A stretch of 64,000 bases of DNA from Teratosphaeria epicoccoides (Eukaryota > Ascomycota > Dothideomycetes > Mycosphaerellales > Teratosphaeriaceae): positions 1 to 64,000 of the forward strand of contig JADDMT010000058.1 in assembly GCA_021401465.1 (NCBI GenBank), given 5' to 3'. Below the pieces are notes generated by a model. It had not been told where the DNA came from. It searched no databases and was given only the letters and a program-made list of their open reading frames with translations. Shown piece by piece: positions 10,276 through 20,562 of this stretch. Every line of letters starts with the position of its first letter. Positions within the stretch are counted from its first letter, which is position 1. Made by a program: the position numbers and the translations under genes.

Positions 10276-13128
10276 TCAAGTCCGCGAGACCTTGCTAAGT
10301 CCCTCCATCATATTGATCAAGTTGTCCACAAGTGGAGGCGCTCGTGTCTCAGCGTGGTTCACCCGCATGACCTGCACAACAGCTGCAACCACTTCTTCAG
10401 GATTGCTGACTAGCACCAGACTTTCCTGCGTGCCAGTCCAGCAATGAATGGCAGCATTGCCTTTGCCTCCAGATATCCAGCGTTGTACGGATTGATCTTC
10501 AGGGACGTCCAGCCAACCGATGACCGAGTTCCCGAGCTGCTGATTAAGCTCGGTGTTGCGTGTAATGATACCATAAGACCAGAATGCCAGACTAGCTTGA
10601 TAGACTGCGATTGCTGCGAAGTCGCATATAAGGCCTTGACGCAGGTCGCGAGCTGCACGAACGACTTGGCCGGCGTGCCATATGGCTTGCCTTGCTGTGG
10701 GCGTTCGTACCCATTGGACAAGCGATGGATAGACTCGGCGTGCTTCTTCTTCACCTTCGACACCAGCAAATTGCTGCACATCGTCGAGCGACATGTGGAG
10801 ATGCATGAGGAGTAGTTCCAAGATCAACGTCACCTTCGCGTCTTCGACAGAGCTCATGCAGAAGCATTGAAGAAGCTTCACGAGCTCTGCGTGCCGCGAT
10901 TTCATCAGCAGGTTGCCGTTACACCACTGACTTGTGTAGTCTTTTAGAGAGGAGTCGAGCTGGCGATACTCCCAGATCATTCGCCATGCTGCACCCAGGA
11001 CTGCCATGCTGGCCTGCCTCTGATCGACAAAGATGTCCTTCGTTGCGAGGATGTCGAGATCCTGGATGCAGTCAACCAGTGCCGGCTGCCTCTCATGTCG
11101 AGGCGCTGAGCTACGCATGTACGTTGCTTTCCACCGCTCCGCCGACGGCGAATGCCACAATGTTTCAGACTCTGGCAATGGGAGATACAACTCCGCATAA
11201 GATATCAGTGGACTGCTGAGCAGGGACACTGAGGCTTCAAGATCATGACGAAAGAGATGGAGCGCGAATCTCTTCCGCGATTCCTGTCTGACCCACTTTC
11301 GCCATTTACGCTCCAGCACCTCGCCGTTATCTTCAGCATATGGGACGATGCGCTCGTATGTGCCTCGTCTGAAGAACCCGCCGCGGCGAGCCATGGTGAC
11401 CAATACTTGCTGAAAGCCTTCAGCAAGCTCCATCTTGCGACTATCGCCGCTCCACAGACCGATCTTGAGCTGTAACAGCGAAGCTTGCATGATCTGCAGA
11501 TCACGCATGAGAGTGTTGTCATCTTCAACCTGCACTGCCACTGCCGTCCTGATAGCCTCCTGAATGGCATAGCCGACCTTTCTGATTGCACCATCAGGCG
11601 TCAGAACAGCTCCCGCTGCAATGATAGCCGCCAAGACTTCGGGTCGTGTCTGGCCTGCCAGAAGAGTCGGCGCGTGAATCCAGTGCTTGGCGTGTGATCC
11701 AGGCGACGTCAAAGAAAACTGAAAAAGACTGTCCAGAAGGCTGATGGAAGGAAAGCACGCCACTGCGCGTGGTATGCTGTTTGGTTTGCACGTACTCAAG
11801 ATCATAGCCAAAACCTTGTCTCGGGACGTCATCGACAAAGGCTCACAAGTGACCCGTCTATCGATCTCGAGGCTGGTGGGTGTTGGCAAAGAAAGATTGG
11901 CTTGCTCAGCGGACCCAGAGTTGTCTGTGACTGGTCTGAACCGCCATACTGAGGCTTTTGGCAATGCTTTGGTGTCCAGTGGTGGGACTGGTGCAGACGT
12001 AAAGCTTGGCATAATGTCGGATCCGGTTGTAGGAATTCCGATGCTTGGAGTTCTAAGATCAAAAGGATTCGCGTTGTTGTAGGACTCCAGGAAGGTCAGG
12101 TCCAGCTCGTTGAGATCCATATTCGTAACCACACCAAAGTCAAATAGTTCTCGAGGCTGCCATAATCCGGCCTGATAATCCATGACATTTGCGCTGGCCG
12201 AATTTGGCATCTGCACGATAGGACTCATCTTATCTCGAAAATAATCAAACATACCGGGCTGCTGAGGTGGCGGCATTTGGCCGTCGAGAGCCATCTGATG
12301 CTGTGGCGAAAGCTGTGTCATCGATTGCTGCATTTGCATCGCAGGTAATTGATTTGTATGGCCGCTCGACATTGAGTGCCTGTGGGCTGGAGGTGTCGTT
12401 TGCACCTGATAGATCGCCTGCTGCATTGGCGGAAGGCTCTGCATTTGTTGTTGCTGCAGGTTCTGTTGCGGCTGTTGCTGCGGTTGCTGATTTTGTGAGT
12501 GTTTTTGCTGCTGCTGCTGCTGCTGCTGCAGCATATTGTCACAGCGCTGTTGGTGGTCCTGGGCATGGACCAAATTCTGCTCTGGCGGTGTGTCTGGACC
12601 GTTGATGGGTGCAAATGCTGGCGTGAAATTGCATTTCAGACCCTTCTTTGTGCATCGTCTACACGGCTTGTCCTCCTCGCACTTCAGGTGAAGTCCAGCA
12701 CAAGCTTCGCAAGCCTGTGACACCCGGCTGTGCTGAATGACTGCAGGCTTTGCTTGGGGATCGTCGCTATTCTTCGCGTGCCCAAGGGAGTGTCGCTTCA
12801 GGAGATCGGCGCGAGCAAACGCCTTGGTACAAACCTGACATCGATAAGGCTTTTCTTGCGTGTGCATGCGTACATGGCGACTGAGGTGGTCGAGCCGCGC
12901 GTAGCTTTTGGAGCACTTGCCACACGAATAGAGTCTGACTTGCGCGCCCGGATCGTCTTGCTTCGCGCCAGCAGTGGCATCACCACTGACTTGTTCGCCG
13001 TTCGCTTCTTCTGGCGAGATGCGCTGCTTTTTCTGCGCGGGCTCAATCGCCTCTTCTCCGGAGACGCCATTGTCATCAGCCGGGAGGTGGATACATGCAG
13101 TCGTCTGAGCCGGGGGCGGACCAGACAT
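10276..13128 (-). CDS. Transcription factor with two C2H2 fingers plus a Zn2Cys6 cluster, 950 aa
   Basis: A nuclear DNA-binding regulator. Two C2H2 fingers are clear (C69/C72/H85/H89 and C97/C100/H113/H117), followed by a Gal4-type binuclear cluster with six Cys at 140, 143, 150, 156, 159 and 166. A Gln-rich stretch (about 194-290, coded partly by a pure CAG/CTG run at 12506-12532) may be an activation or interaction region. The C-terminal half, about 430-900, fits the fungal-specific transcription factor domain seen in this class. The KKQR patch near residue 33 may aid nuclear import. The frame is uninterrupted and the ATG at 13128 is the first in frame. Proteins combining both finger types exist in filamentous fungi; targets cannot be predicted here. 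Confidence 0.88.
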   Translation of the reverse strand: MSGPPPAQTTACIHLPADDNGVSGEEAIEPAQKKQRISPEEANGEQVSGDATAGAKQDDPGAQVRLYSCGKCSKSYARLDHLSRHVRMHTQEKPYRCQVCTKAFARADLLKRHSLGHAKNSDDPQAKPAVIQHSRVSQACEACAGLHLKCEEDKPCRRCTKKGLKCNFTPAFAPINGPDTPPEQNLVHAQDHQQRCDNMLQQQQQQQQKHSQNQQPQQQPQQNLQQQQMQSLPPMQQAIYQVQTTPPAHRHSMSSGHTNQLPAMQMQQSMTQLSPQHQMALDGQMPPPQQPGMFDYFRDKMSPIVQMPNSASANVMDYQAGLWQPRELFDFGVVTNMDLNELDLTFLESYNNANPFDLRTPSIGIPTTGSDIMPSFTSAPVPPLDTKALPKASVWRFRPVTDNSGSAEQANLSLPTPTSLEIDRRVTCEPLSMTSRDKVLAMILSTCKPNSIPRAVACFPSISLLDSLFQFSLTSPGSHAKHWIHAPTLLAGQTRPEVLAAIIAAGAVLTPDGAIRKVGYAIQEAIRTAVAVQVEDDNTLMRDLQIMQASLLQLKIGLWSGDSRKMELAEGFQQVLVTMARRGGFFRRGTYERIVPYAEDNGEVLERKWRKWVRQESRKRFALHLFRHDLEASVSLLSSPLISYAELYLPLPESETLWHSPSAERWKATYMRSSAPRHERQPALVDCIQDLDILATKDIFVDQRQASMAVLGAAWRMIWEYRQLDSSLKDYTSQWCNGNLLMKSRHAELVKLLQCFCMSSVEDAKVTLILELLLMHLHMSLDDVQQFAGVEGEEEARRVYPSLVQWVRTPTARQAIWHAGQVVRAARDLRQGLICDFAAIAVYQASLAFWSYGIITRNTELNQQLGNSVIGWLDVPEDQSVQRWISGGKGNAAIHCWTGTQESLVLVSNPEEVVAAVVQVMRVNHAETRAPPLVDNLINMMEGLSKVSRT
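12506..12532 (-). repeat. CAG trinucleotide run encoding poly-Gln
   Basis: About nine CTG units on the plus strand encode nine Gln codons in the transcription factor gene on the minus strand. Such runs commonly vary in length between strains. Confidence 0.85.
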
Positions 13129-13739
13129 GCTGGCCTGAACGAGCCAGCGGTTCCTTGCGCGCCACCAGCTGAAACCCGAGGATGTGGAGAGTTGGAGAGA
13201 TTGATGGTGGAGCCGGCTTCCAGAGCTGCCTCGAGAAGAATTAAGGTATTTTCAAGGGTGGGCCGGCGCGCTGATCAGTTCTTTCTCGACCCCGCTCTGC
13301 TCCTTCCGCCACGCTTCGGCCACGCGGTACGTAGAAGTCAGCTCTGAGACTTTGATCGAGATGCCTCGCTTGACCTGGACGTCGATTCTGCAAACGCGCA
13401 TGATAAGATTGGCTCGCGCATTACGGCGATGGCCAAGAGCGATGGCCAAGACAGACGTGGGAGGTGGAATGTGCACAATCCCTGAAATGGCGCCCCTCAA
13501 TGTCTGTACTGCCAACACGGCACGCGCAGGGCCTACCTCCCTACACAATGGAATGTCTCGGACTCTCCGTGAGAGCTGCCTGCTGTGACCATATACACTG
13601 TATTATACAGTTGTCACACTAATGCCAACGAGGCACACTGTCTTGTCTGCCGCAGCAGAAGTTGCTCGTTCCACGCCATCCAACGCCTGGACGCCATGCT
13701 TCCCTCAGATGATACCGCCGACCATCGACATTCTGACTC
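13129..13739. other. Intergenic; promoter region of the transcription factor gene
   Basis: 611 bp between the transcription factor start and the 3' end of the mannosyltransferase, both on the minus strand. Short frames here are not convincing. No clear TATA box or repeat was found. Confidence 0.5.
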
Positions 13740-15063
13740 TCAGCTCGCCGCAGTCGTAGCTGCAGCCTCAGCGTCCAGCTCCACTGGCTCCGCCACGCGC
13801 TCTGCCCACTCATTGCCGACATACTTGAACCAGTTCGGCCTGCAGTCCTCCTTGTCCAGAAATGGCGCAGCATCAGTGAACCTCCCCGTTATGCAGCCCG
13901 CACATTTTGGAGAGTTTGGACAGTTGAAGTACGGGACATGCTGGTAGCCTATGTCCTTGAACCAGTGAATCTTGTTCTTATCCTCAAACAACCCGAGTCC
14001 AACCGAGTGAACGGGCGCGTCACCCCAACGTTCGTAGAAGAAACCTCCTGCGCGGTCCAGATGCTCGAAATACGCTTCGTAAGGTGGTGAGCGCCAAAAG
14101 CTCATGTCGGCGATCTCGAAGTTGGACCAGAAGTGGCAGGTGCTGTAACCGTTCGCTTTCAAGTTGTGCTCGGGTCGCCGGTCCTTGTCGACTAGCCAAT
14201 CCATCGCATTGTTCGGGTGAAGTAGATGTTTGTTCGCGGCCAGGAACTTTATGGTTTCTGGCCAGAGCGTAGCGATTGATTCCGGAGAGTCGTAGAGGCT
14301 GACTGTGAATCCGTAGGTCTTGTTGTGGTCCTGCATGTAGCGGAAAACGTCGTAGTCCACATCGCAGAAAAAGTGTACGCCGGGCTCTACTCGCCAGTAG
14401 TATTGCATGTCCAGCAGATCAGGGTGCTTGTAGAAAAATCCACTGTTCCAGCGACACATCTGATGATAGGACTTCAGGTGCGCGTACTGTACGTCCTGCT
14501 CCTGAAGCATGTCTGCGCTTTGTTCCATCAAATCATAGTTGATCCAGCCTGGTATCTCCCAGTGTTCTTTTGGTATTACCAGATACCGCACCTCCGCACG
14601 TGTATTCGATTTTGTGACGCTCTTAAACTCCTCAGTGAACTCCTCATCGTTTAAGAACGTCCATGGATAATTGAACTTTTGGTTCCACGTCCTTTCCAGA
14701 TCCTGCATGGACTGTACTATCGAATCCAGCTCCCTATTGCGCACGAGCGAGAGCAATGTGGCATTGATGCGATCGCTGTTGGGGTTATCGGTGTCGTAGT
14801 TGTTGCCGTTCACTCGTCGTAGTGGCTCTGGAGGCTCGCCCGTCTCTACAATATCCGTCAGTTGGATTGACCCCCTAATGCGGCGCTGACTGCATTTGTC
14901 GCGTACCGTCCAGATTGGGGTCGCGAATCATGTCTTCGAATTTTCCATCATTACTTCCCGGCAGCTTCACCATGCCGGGTGCACGCATCATTTGCACAAC
15001 CAGGAAGAGGAAGGTCGCCAATGTGGCTGCTGCCAGCACGCGTATAGGTTTGGGCATAGCCAT
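13740..15063 (-). CDS. Alpha-1,2-mannosyltransferase, GT15 (KRE2/MNT1/KTR family), 420 aa
   Basis: A Golgi type II membrane enzyme that transfers mannose from GDP-mannose to O- and N-linked glycans. Exon 1 (15063-14907) encodes a short cytosolic tail and a signal anchor at about residues 8-27. An intron of 61 bp (14906-14846, GTACGC...TAG, CTGAC branch site) is followed by exon 2 (14845-13740). Family blocks are present in order: YHQMCRWNSGFF, YYWRVEPGVHFFCDVDYD, CHFWSNFEIADMSFWR (which contains the catalytic-region Glu), GGFFYERWGDAPVHS and DIGYQHVPYFNCP with KCAGC. The length matches yeast Kre2/Ktr proteins. Which KTR subgroup it belongs to is not resolved. It diverges from the GCP5 gene. 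Confidence 0.93.
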
Positions 15064-15493
15064 TTCCCTTGCTGTGCCTTTCCTGTGCCTTGGTCCCGGA
15101 GTCTGCTCATCAGCCTTTCAAGACCCTATAGCTGGTGATGTTCGCGAGTGCGCTGCTTCAGTGTGCACATCGCAATGATCTGTGGCGAGGCAGAAGGAGA
15201 CGGGTGCGTACGGCAGCCAACCATGGTCAACCTGGCAGACAACCAGAGAGACGCAGAGGAATCGCTTTCCGAATGCCTGCGCGCGGCGCGCCTCCGACGC
15301 TCCGACCGAACCAGCACAGATGGATCAATCACGGAGCGGAGGCCCGCCAAAGGATCTAGCCGGACATGGCGTCCGCACGGGCGGTGCTGTATCAGCCAAT
15401 CATAGGCCTGCATCGCTACGCATACCATGCTTGGCAGACTCGCGCGTGGAGAACACCAACCCCTCGAAAACAGCAATTGCAGCATGCATCACG
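15064..15493. promoter_or_regulatory. Divergent promoter region, mannosyltransferase / GCP5
   Basis: 430 bp between two divergent start codons. An open frame runs upstream of 15494 to 15182, but the extra residues look non-conserved. I therefore treat this as a shared promoter and leader region. Confidence 0.5.
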
Positions 15494-18037
15494 ATGGCAC
15501 ACGCAATCAGATTGGGCGAGCTGGCCGGCGAGCTCATCACACGCATCACTGGCCGGACATTACGGAGCCATGACTTCAAGGCGCTGAAGGAAAACACCAT
15601 CAAAGGCTTGAGGGATCAGAGCCATGCCAGAACCAACCAATTCGCGGTTAGGAAGTCACTCGATGGCCTGATCGAAAAATTTGCAGTCCGGAATTGTGAT
15701 GGTCTCGCGGAGGCTCTCCAGGACCGCCTCGATGAATTGCCAGCAGACTACAGATGGCTGCCGGAAATTCTGTCGCTGCTCCTTCAATTGTCTGACAAAC
15801 CTGTGGAAAACGTCGATGTCGACGCCCTGAACCTGGGGACACGGACTCGAGATACAGAAGCTGAGCTTACTTGGGATCAAATACCGGCGGATGGTCCGCT
15901 GGACGAGGAGGGTGTTTGGGATGACATCGATCATGGCTATCACTCCAGCGGCGATGATGCGGTTGGAGAAGAAGCCGAGTCTGATCACACGACTTCCACC
16001 CAGGCTACATCGGTGACCGGCAATGTTGAGTTATTGGCTAGGAGTCATTTACAGCAACCCGACATCACGCCACTTGATGAAATACGAAACGCGAGGGTCA
16101 AGTCCAAACAGCTCGGGGCAAGTAACGAACAACAAAGCCTGTCCGAGCTGAAAATTGCTCGAGAGATACTGAACGTGATGCGCGGTCTGCCTACCTCGGT
16201 ATTTGACATCGACGAGAGGAGCAGTAGGTTCCTTGTCCGCTCCAATGTGCGCTCTCTGACGACCTCGAGCTTGGTCTTGCATGACTTGCTAATCACCCGC
16301 GCTGATGAAGCCTCTAAGCTTTATGCTCTACGCAAGTGGTGCAAAAGCGACCGCAACGCTGCTCATGTGCAGTCTATGCAGGCGGCTCTTGCAGGTCTCC
16401 TCCAGGATTGCGATGATTCATTGGCGCAGATGGAGCAGAATTTTGTGAAACCACTAGACGGAACAGTCCTGAGCATCATCGACGTTTGCGCCAACATAGA
16501 AGCTCTCGTTGATCCTTTGGTGCATCTGTCGACGATTGTGTCCCAAGTGGAAACAGCGGTAGCTCCGTTGGCTTCACCTTTCGCGCTGATGGATGCGCTG
16601 TATGAAGAAGTATGCGTCGCACATGTTTCTGATGATGTGCAGCTCTTTGACGCCGCGAGTCGGGTCTTATTCGCCGGCCTGAACACTTATCTCGCACCAG
16701 TAGCGACGTGGACCAGGACCGGGACTCTGCCAAAAACCGAAGCCCAAACCTTTTTCGTGAAGACTGCTGATGAGGAATGCGCATTGGGCAATGTATGGCA
16801 ACGACGATGGGCATTGAGGAGGCAGGAGAACAACACCCCTTTTGCGCCCCACTTCATGCAGAGCTTCGTCACTCGGGCGTTTGGGACTGGCAAAGCGAAA
16901 GCATTCGCAAACATACTGGCTCCCGTGGACGACTTCGGACGTGCAGTCATCTCCTTCGATAAGCACATTGTCAGCTTCGAGGAAATAGGAGCGCGTCTCT
17001 CCAGCAACTCACTGACACCCATTCCACAGCTAGTTGAAGATGTCATATCGAATGCCATTAGCAGTGTTGGCGACAATGGAGACCTTGGGATCTGCAGGCA
17101 GCTTCTATTTCAGCATGGATTCCTGCAACTGCTGCGTGCCATGCCATATGTGTTCTTCAGCAAGGACGGCACACTGTTCCAAAGCTTTGCGGAGACTCTG
17201 TTTGGTCAACTGCAACGACACAAGCTGAGTTCTGAACGCAGTCGTTTCCTGTTGACAGAGCTTGCCCAGTTTACCATTGGATCTGCGCCTGATGTTGATG
17301 CAAACAGCATCACGATCAATATTAGCAACGAGCAAGCCATGAGCACGACAAGTAGTATTCTGAATCGATTGGCGCTTGTAACCATGCATCTAGCACTCAC
17401 ATGGCCAGCACAAACCATCGTTCGCGCTCCAAGATTGCATACACTTCCCGAGATTTTCACCCTGTTGCTTCAATTCAGTTACGCGAGGTCCATCCTGCGA
17501 CCTCAGTTCTTTGCTCTTCGTCGCCTTGACAGCAGGAGCAAAGACCTGGACACGAGATCTTGCACTGTACTGAAGCTACGCTCTCATCTCCTCTGGTTCA
17601 TTGACATCTTCCACGAGCATATCATGACCACAGCGACAGCATTGCACAGACAGATGTGCAGTCAAATGGAGAATGCGACCGGCATTGATGCCATGTCTTC
17701 AATATGGTCAGTCTACACAGCACGTCTATCAGTTACCATGTTCCTGGCTCACAACCTTGGCCCGATCAAATCAGCGATTTTGGAGACACTGCAGGATTGC
17801 GAGCAATTTGGTGCGCTGTGGCACAGGCTCACGCCGCCGCTACCTGAAAGGAGTCAGAGCAGTCCGGTCTCGGGTCCCGATCGGACACAGGAAGGTAGTG
17901 ATGCTGTCGAGACTATGCTGCAAGACTTCAAGAGAACATTGGCCTTCACCAAAGCCGGTCTGCGAAGTGTCAGCCGGACTAGCGGCGAGACTGCGTTGGA
18001 GGCACTGGCTGATAGGCTGGACTGGGAATGTGGCTGA
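15494..18037 (+). CDS. Gamma-tubulin complex component GCP5 (Mod21-like), 847 aa
   Basis: A member of the Spc97/Spc98 (GCP) family, which builds the gamma-tubulin ring complex that nucleates microtubules at spindle pole bodies and other organising centres. The N-terminal 150 residues, with the block LTWDQIPADGPLDEEGVWDD, match the GCP5/Mod21 N-terminal domain. The GCP N domain starts around RSSRFLVRSNVRSLTTSSLVL and GCP C features continue to near the end (DRLDWECG). I chose the ATG at 15494 because homology-like sequence (MAHAIRLGELAGELI) starts there; an in-frame ATG at 15182 would add 104 atypical residues. The frame is uninterrupted. In S. pombe the orthologue mod21 is non-essential. Confidence 0.85.
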   Translation: MAHAIRLGELAGELITRITGRTLRSHDFKALKENTIKGLRDQSHARTNQFAVRKSLDGLIEKFAVRNCDGLAEALQDRLDELPADYRWLPEILSLLLQLSDKPVENVDVDALNLGTRTRDTEAELTWDQIPADGPLDEEGVWDDIDHGYHSSGDDAVGEEAESDHTTSTQATSVTGNVELLARSHLQQPDITPLDEIRNARVKSKQLGASNEQQSLSELKIAREILNVMRGLPTSVFDIDERSSRFLVRSNVRSLTTSSLVLHDLLITRADEASKLYALRKWCKSDRNAAHVQSMQAALAGLLQDCDDSLAQMEQNFVKPLDGTVLSIIDVCANIEALVDPLVHLSTIVSQVETAVAPLASPFALMDALYEEVCVAHVSDDVQLFDAASRVLFAGLNTYLAPVATWTRTGTLPKTEAQTFFVKTADEECALGNVWQRRWALRRQENNTPFAPHFMQSFVTRAFGTGKAKAFANILAPVDDFGRAVISFDKHIVSFEEIGARLSSNSLTPIPQLVEDVISNAISSVGDNGDLGICRQLLFQHGFLQLLRAMPYVFFSKDGTLFQSFAETLFGQLQRHKLSSERSRFLLTELAQFTIGSAPDVDANSITINISNEQAMSTTSSILNRLALVTMHLALTWPAQTIVRAPRLHTLPEIFTLLLQFSYARSILRPQFFALRRLDSRSKDLDTRSCTVLKLRSHLLWFIDIFHEHIMTTATALHRQMCSQMENATGIDAMSSIWSVYTARLSVTMFLAHNLGPIKSAILETLQDCEQFGALWHRLTPPLPERSQSSPVSGPDRTQEGSDAVETMLQDFKRTLAFTKAGLRSVSRTSGETALEALADRLDWECG

Positions 18038-19293
18038 TATACGCTGGCCGTCTAACATCTGCGTCAAACAGGGCAGGCTCATAACAAGATCATTCTCGTA
18101 ACAACTGATATGGTCAGGATCTTGCGGCCAGTGCAGAATGAAAAAAATCATTCATGCTTCCATGCGACATGATGTATGGCAGTCTGTCTTGCTCTTCCTG
18201 GCTACGGCGTAGGTCTCAAAGACGACTCCGCATTATGCACCCATCCTATGCAGTACGAACTTCTTCATCAAATAAGCGCTCCCTGCTTCATGCACGACCA
18301 TGGAATTCAGGCAGAGCACTCTGCCGTGGGACGAAAATATGCAGCGCGCCACTCAGTACGGCAAAGTATCTGCTTACCGTCGTCGCGTAGCACCCAGCGC
18401 CAGGCATGATGCGGTCGTCAAACATAAGATGCGAGTACGGAAGCACGTCAGCAGCCCGTGAGTCTCTACACAGCGGGCACTTCAACGCATGCATTCCCGG
18501 AGTCACTTTGAATGGCGTTGCCATGCAGTCTGTCCCACCTGCATGGTTCTTCCTCCAACAAAACAAAGCTCTCGCCAGACGCTGACTACGGCGAGCAGCA
18601 AGCCACGAGCACAGCTCCGAAACCCCTCGTGCCAGCACACGAGGCTATTCATAGATGATCATGTCACAGTCGTACTCGGCGAATACCAAGATCAAGTCAC
18701 GACTAATGAACAACATGCGGTCATCATTGAACCGCCTGCATCGATCATCGGCGTGCCTGAGTCCCTGGAACACTGCATTGCTCAGGCCAGGAACGATGCA
18801 GCTACCACATCCCGTCATACTGCCTTGTCGACCACGCAGCGCCGTGGACAGACAAGATTGTGGTCTGCAAAAGGTCGTTCGTGACTGCGGCATATAATTC
18901 ATGGGCTCAGACTACTGCAACAATGAATACCTGGCCCATTATTCCACCGCATAACCGAATCACGAGCTCCATCACGCATCTGCAAGCAGCATCCTCATTC
19001 TCCTCAATCCGAAAGAGAAACACGTCCGACGGGAAAATTTACGTAAGACGATGCTTTTGCCAGAATCGTATGCAATATGAAAGCCGCAGCACTCTAATGC
19101 GCTCGCGGCACAGCTGCTGCACCTCGAGAATGCTGCGAGGAGACAGAGCTCCCTTCAAGTGTATAAAGGAATCGATGGTAAGCATGCAATTCCCTCACCG
19201 TGCAAGGAGCGATTGGAAACCTAGTTGCCCAGATCACTCGTTCGGATCCAATTCGCATCAATATAATCAGGCCTGCGCTTCCGAATTATCAGA
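18038..19293. other. Intergenic, about 1.25 kb; no confident gene
   Basis: Only short frames are present. Two minus-strand frames (18288-18638 and 18645-18902) have several Cys but no recognisable domain or start context. The right end holds the promoter of the secreted Ser/Thr-rich gene. Confidence 0.5.
19162..19167 (+). promoter_or_regulatory. TATA box of the Ser/Thr-rich secreted protein gene
   Basis: TATAAA lies 132 bp upstream of the ATG at 19294, in a GTGTATAAAGGAATC context. It is the clearest TATA box before a protein gene here, fitting a strongly or conditionally expressed gene. Confidence 0.55.
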
Positions 19294-20070
19294 ATGCAGC
19301 TCTCGCTCGCGGTCTTCGCAGCTGTCATCCTTGGCCTCAGCAATGTCGTCGCAGCGTTGCCGGGCGGCGGCGGCTGGGGCACCACCACCAGTGCCGGATG
19401 GGCTAGCTCAACTACATCTTCCAAATATTCTTCCGAGACGTCAGGCAACGGATGGGGCTCGTCTACCGCCACAACCAAGAAGTCTATTACCACACCGGGC
19501 AGCACCACAGCCTGCTCTCCCACGACTGAATGGATCGAAACCACCGGTACTACTGTTTCCACATCCTACAAGACCTTCACGACCTATGTGGCAAGCACCA
19601 TCACTACAGACATTGACAGTACTTTCTCCACGGAATACCCGAAGACCGAGACGACTGTCATCGAGAAGACCACAATCGTGACAGTGCCCTACACTGAAGT
19701 CACTTCGTCAACAGCCGAGTTCATCAAGACCGAGACCAAGCCATACCAGTCCGTCTCCTATAGCTACTCCACCAGCATCATCACAATCCCGAACACAGTC
19801 ACCGGCTACTCCACCGTCACCTCCGTCGGCTCTTCCATCATTCCAGTCACCCACGTCGCCAGCAGCGTCAAGACAGAGACTACAGATGTGCCTGAGACTA
19901 CGACTGTGGAATTCTGGACCACCGAGATCAGCACAGGGTATAAGACGTACACTACGACGATCCCTGATGTGTTCACGTCCGAGTGCTTGGAGACGAAGAA
20001 GTACAGCACTGGCTACCAGACTACCAAGCAGGTCTGCACGACCAGCACTGCCGGGTGGGACGACTGGTAA
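19294..20070 (+). CDS. Secreted Thr/Ser-rich cell-wall-type protein, 258 aa
   Basis: The first 21 residues (MQLSLAVFAAVILGLSNVVAA) form a typical signal peptide. The rest is extremely rich in Thr, Ser, Tyr and Val, with repeated blocks such as TTTVEFWTTEIS, TSYKTFTTY and GYKTYTTTIPD, expected to be heavily O-mannosylated. Gly/Trp-rich patches (GGGGWG, GNGWGSS and the ending AGWDDW) bracket the molecule. The only Cys in the mature chain are one near residue 70 and two near the C-terminus (SECLE, KQVCTT). There is no GPI-anchor tail. No enzyme domain is seen. It may be a wall or surface component, or a mucin-like secreted protein. It is a single exon with a TATA box upstream. Confidence 0.8.
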   Translation: MQLSLAVFAAVILGLSNVVAALPGGGGWGTTTSAGWASSTTSSKYSSETSGNGWGSSTATTKKSITTPGSTTACSPTTEWIETTGTTVSTSYKTFTTYVASTITTDIDSTFSTEYPKTETTVIEKTTIVTVPYTEVTSSTAEFIKTETKPYQSVSYSYSTSIITIPNTVTGYSTVTSVGSSIIPVTHVASSVKTETTDVPETTTVEFWTTEISTGYKTYTTTIPDVFTSECLETKKYSTGYQTTKQVCTTSTAGWDDW

Positions 20071-20562
20071 ATCCGGACGATGCGGGCTTAGTTCCGTAAC
20101 TTGTTGCAGACAGCATTGAGTCTTTAGGAAGCACTAGATTTCAGACGATTAGGACCGGAAAGACTGCGATGGAAATCCAATTGACCAGAATACACTCATT
20201 CATGTATGCCGACAATGTCAAAAAGTGATGCGAAGACTTTCTTTCTTCACCATGGCCTTTGCGATTCTCAGAGCTCTTCAGCGCGAATTGTCGCAGACAC
20301 AAAATTGACAATCAAACCCAGCATGTCGGTCTTGTTCATCACGATCCGACTTTTGATACCCAGACTATAATTACGCGACTCTACTGACATATCCCAAGAC
20401 TGCACCTCAGCTGGCTGCAGCTATACTACGCCAGTTCCCCGGACACCTTGACAGCAGCTGCTGTCAGACCGCTAGGACTTGACCACCATGATGGCCTGTC
20501 CGGCGTCCGTCTCGATTAGCGTCACGAACTCTTGGGCGTTGCCTGGTGCGACCCTGACGTAA
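20071..20562. other. Convergent intergenic region; nothing distinct
   Basis: 492 bp holding the 3' ends of the Ser/Thr-rich gene (plus) and the modular Cys-rich gene (minus). No repeat or RNA gene was recognised. Confidence 0.5.

Noticed and set aside
12730..13347. 205-aa plus-strand frame opposite the transcription factor N-terminus
   Set aside because: A shadow of the zinc-finger coding region. It has no recognisable features, and the opposite strand has conserved metal ligands.
15182..15493. 104-residue N-terminal extension of the GCP5 protein
   Set aside because: The residues are Arg/Thr-rich and unlike the conserved start at 15494, and the region must also hold the divergent promoter.
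18860..19681. 273-aa plus-strand frame overlapping the Ser/Thr-rich gene
   Set aside because: It runs across the TATA box and through the signal-peptide gene in another frame, and has Arg/Ser-rich random composition.
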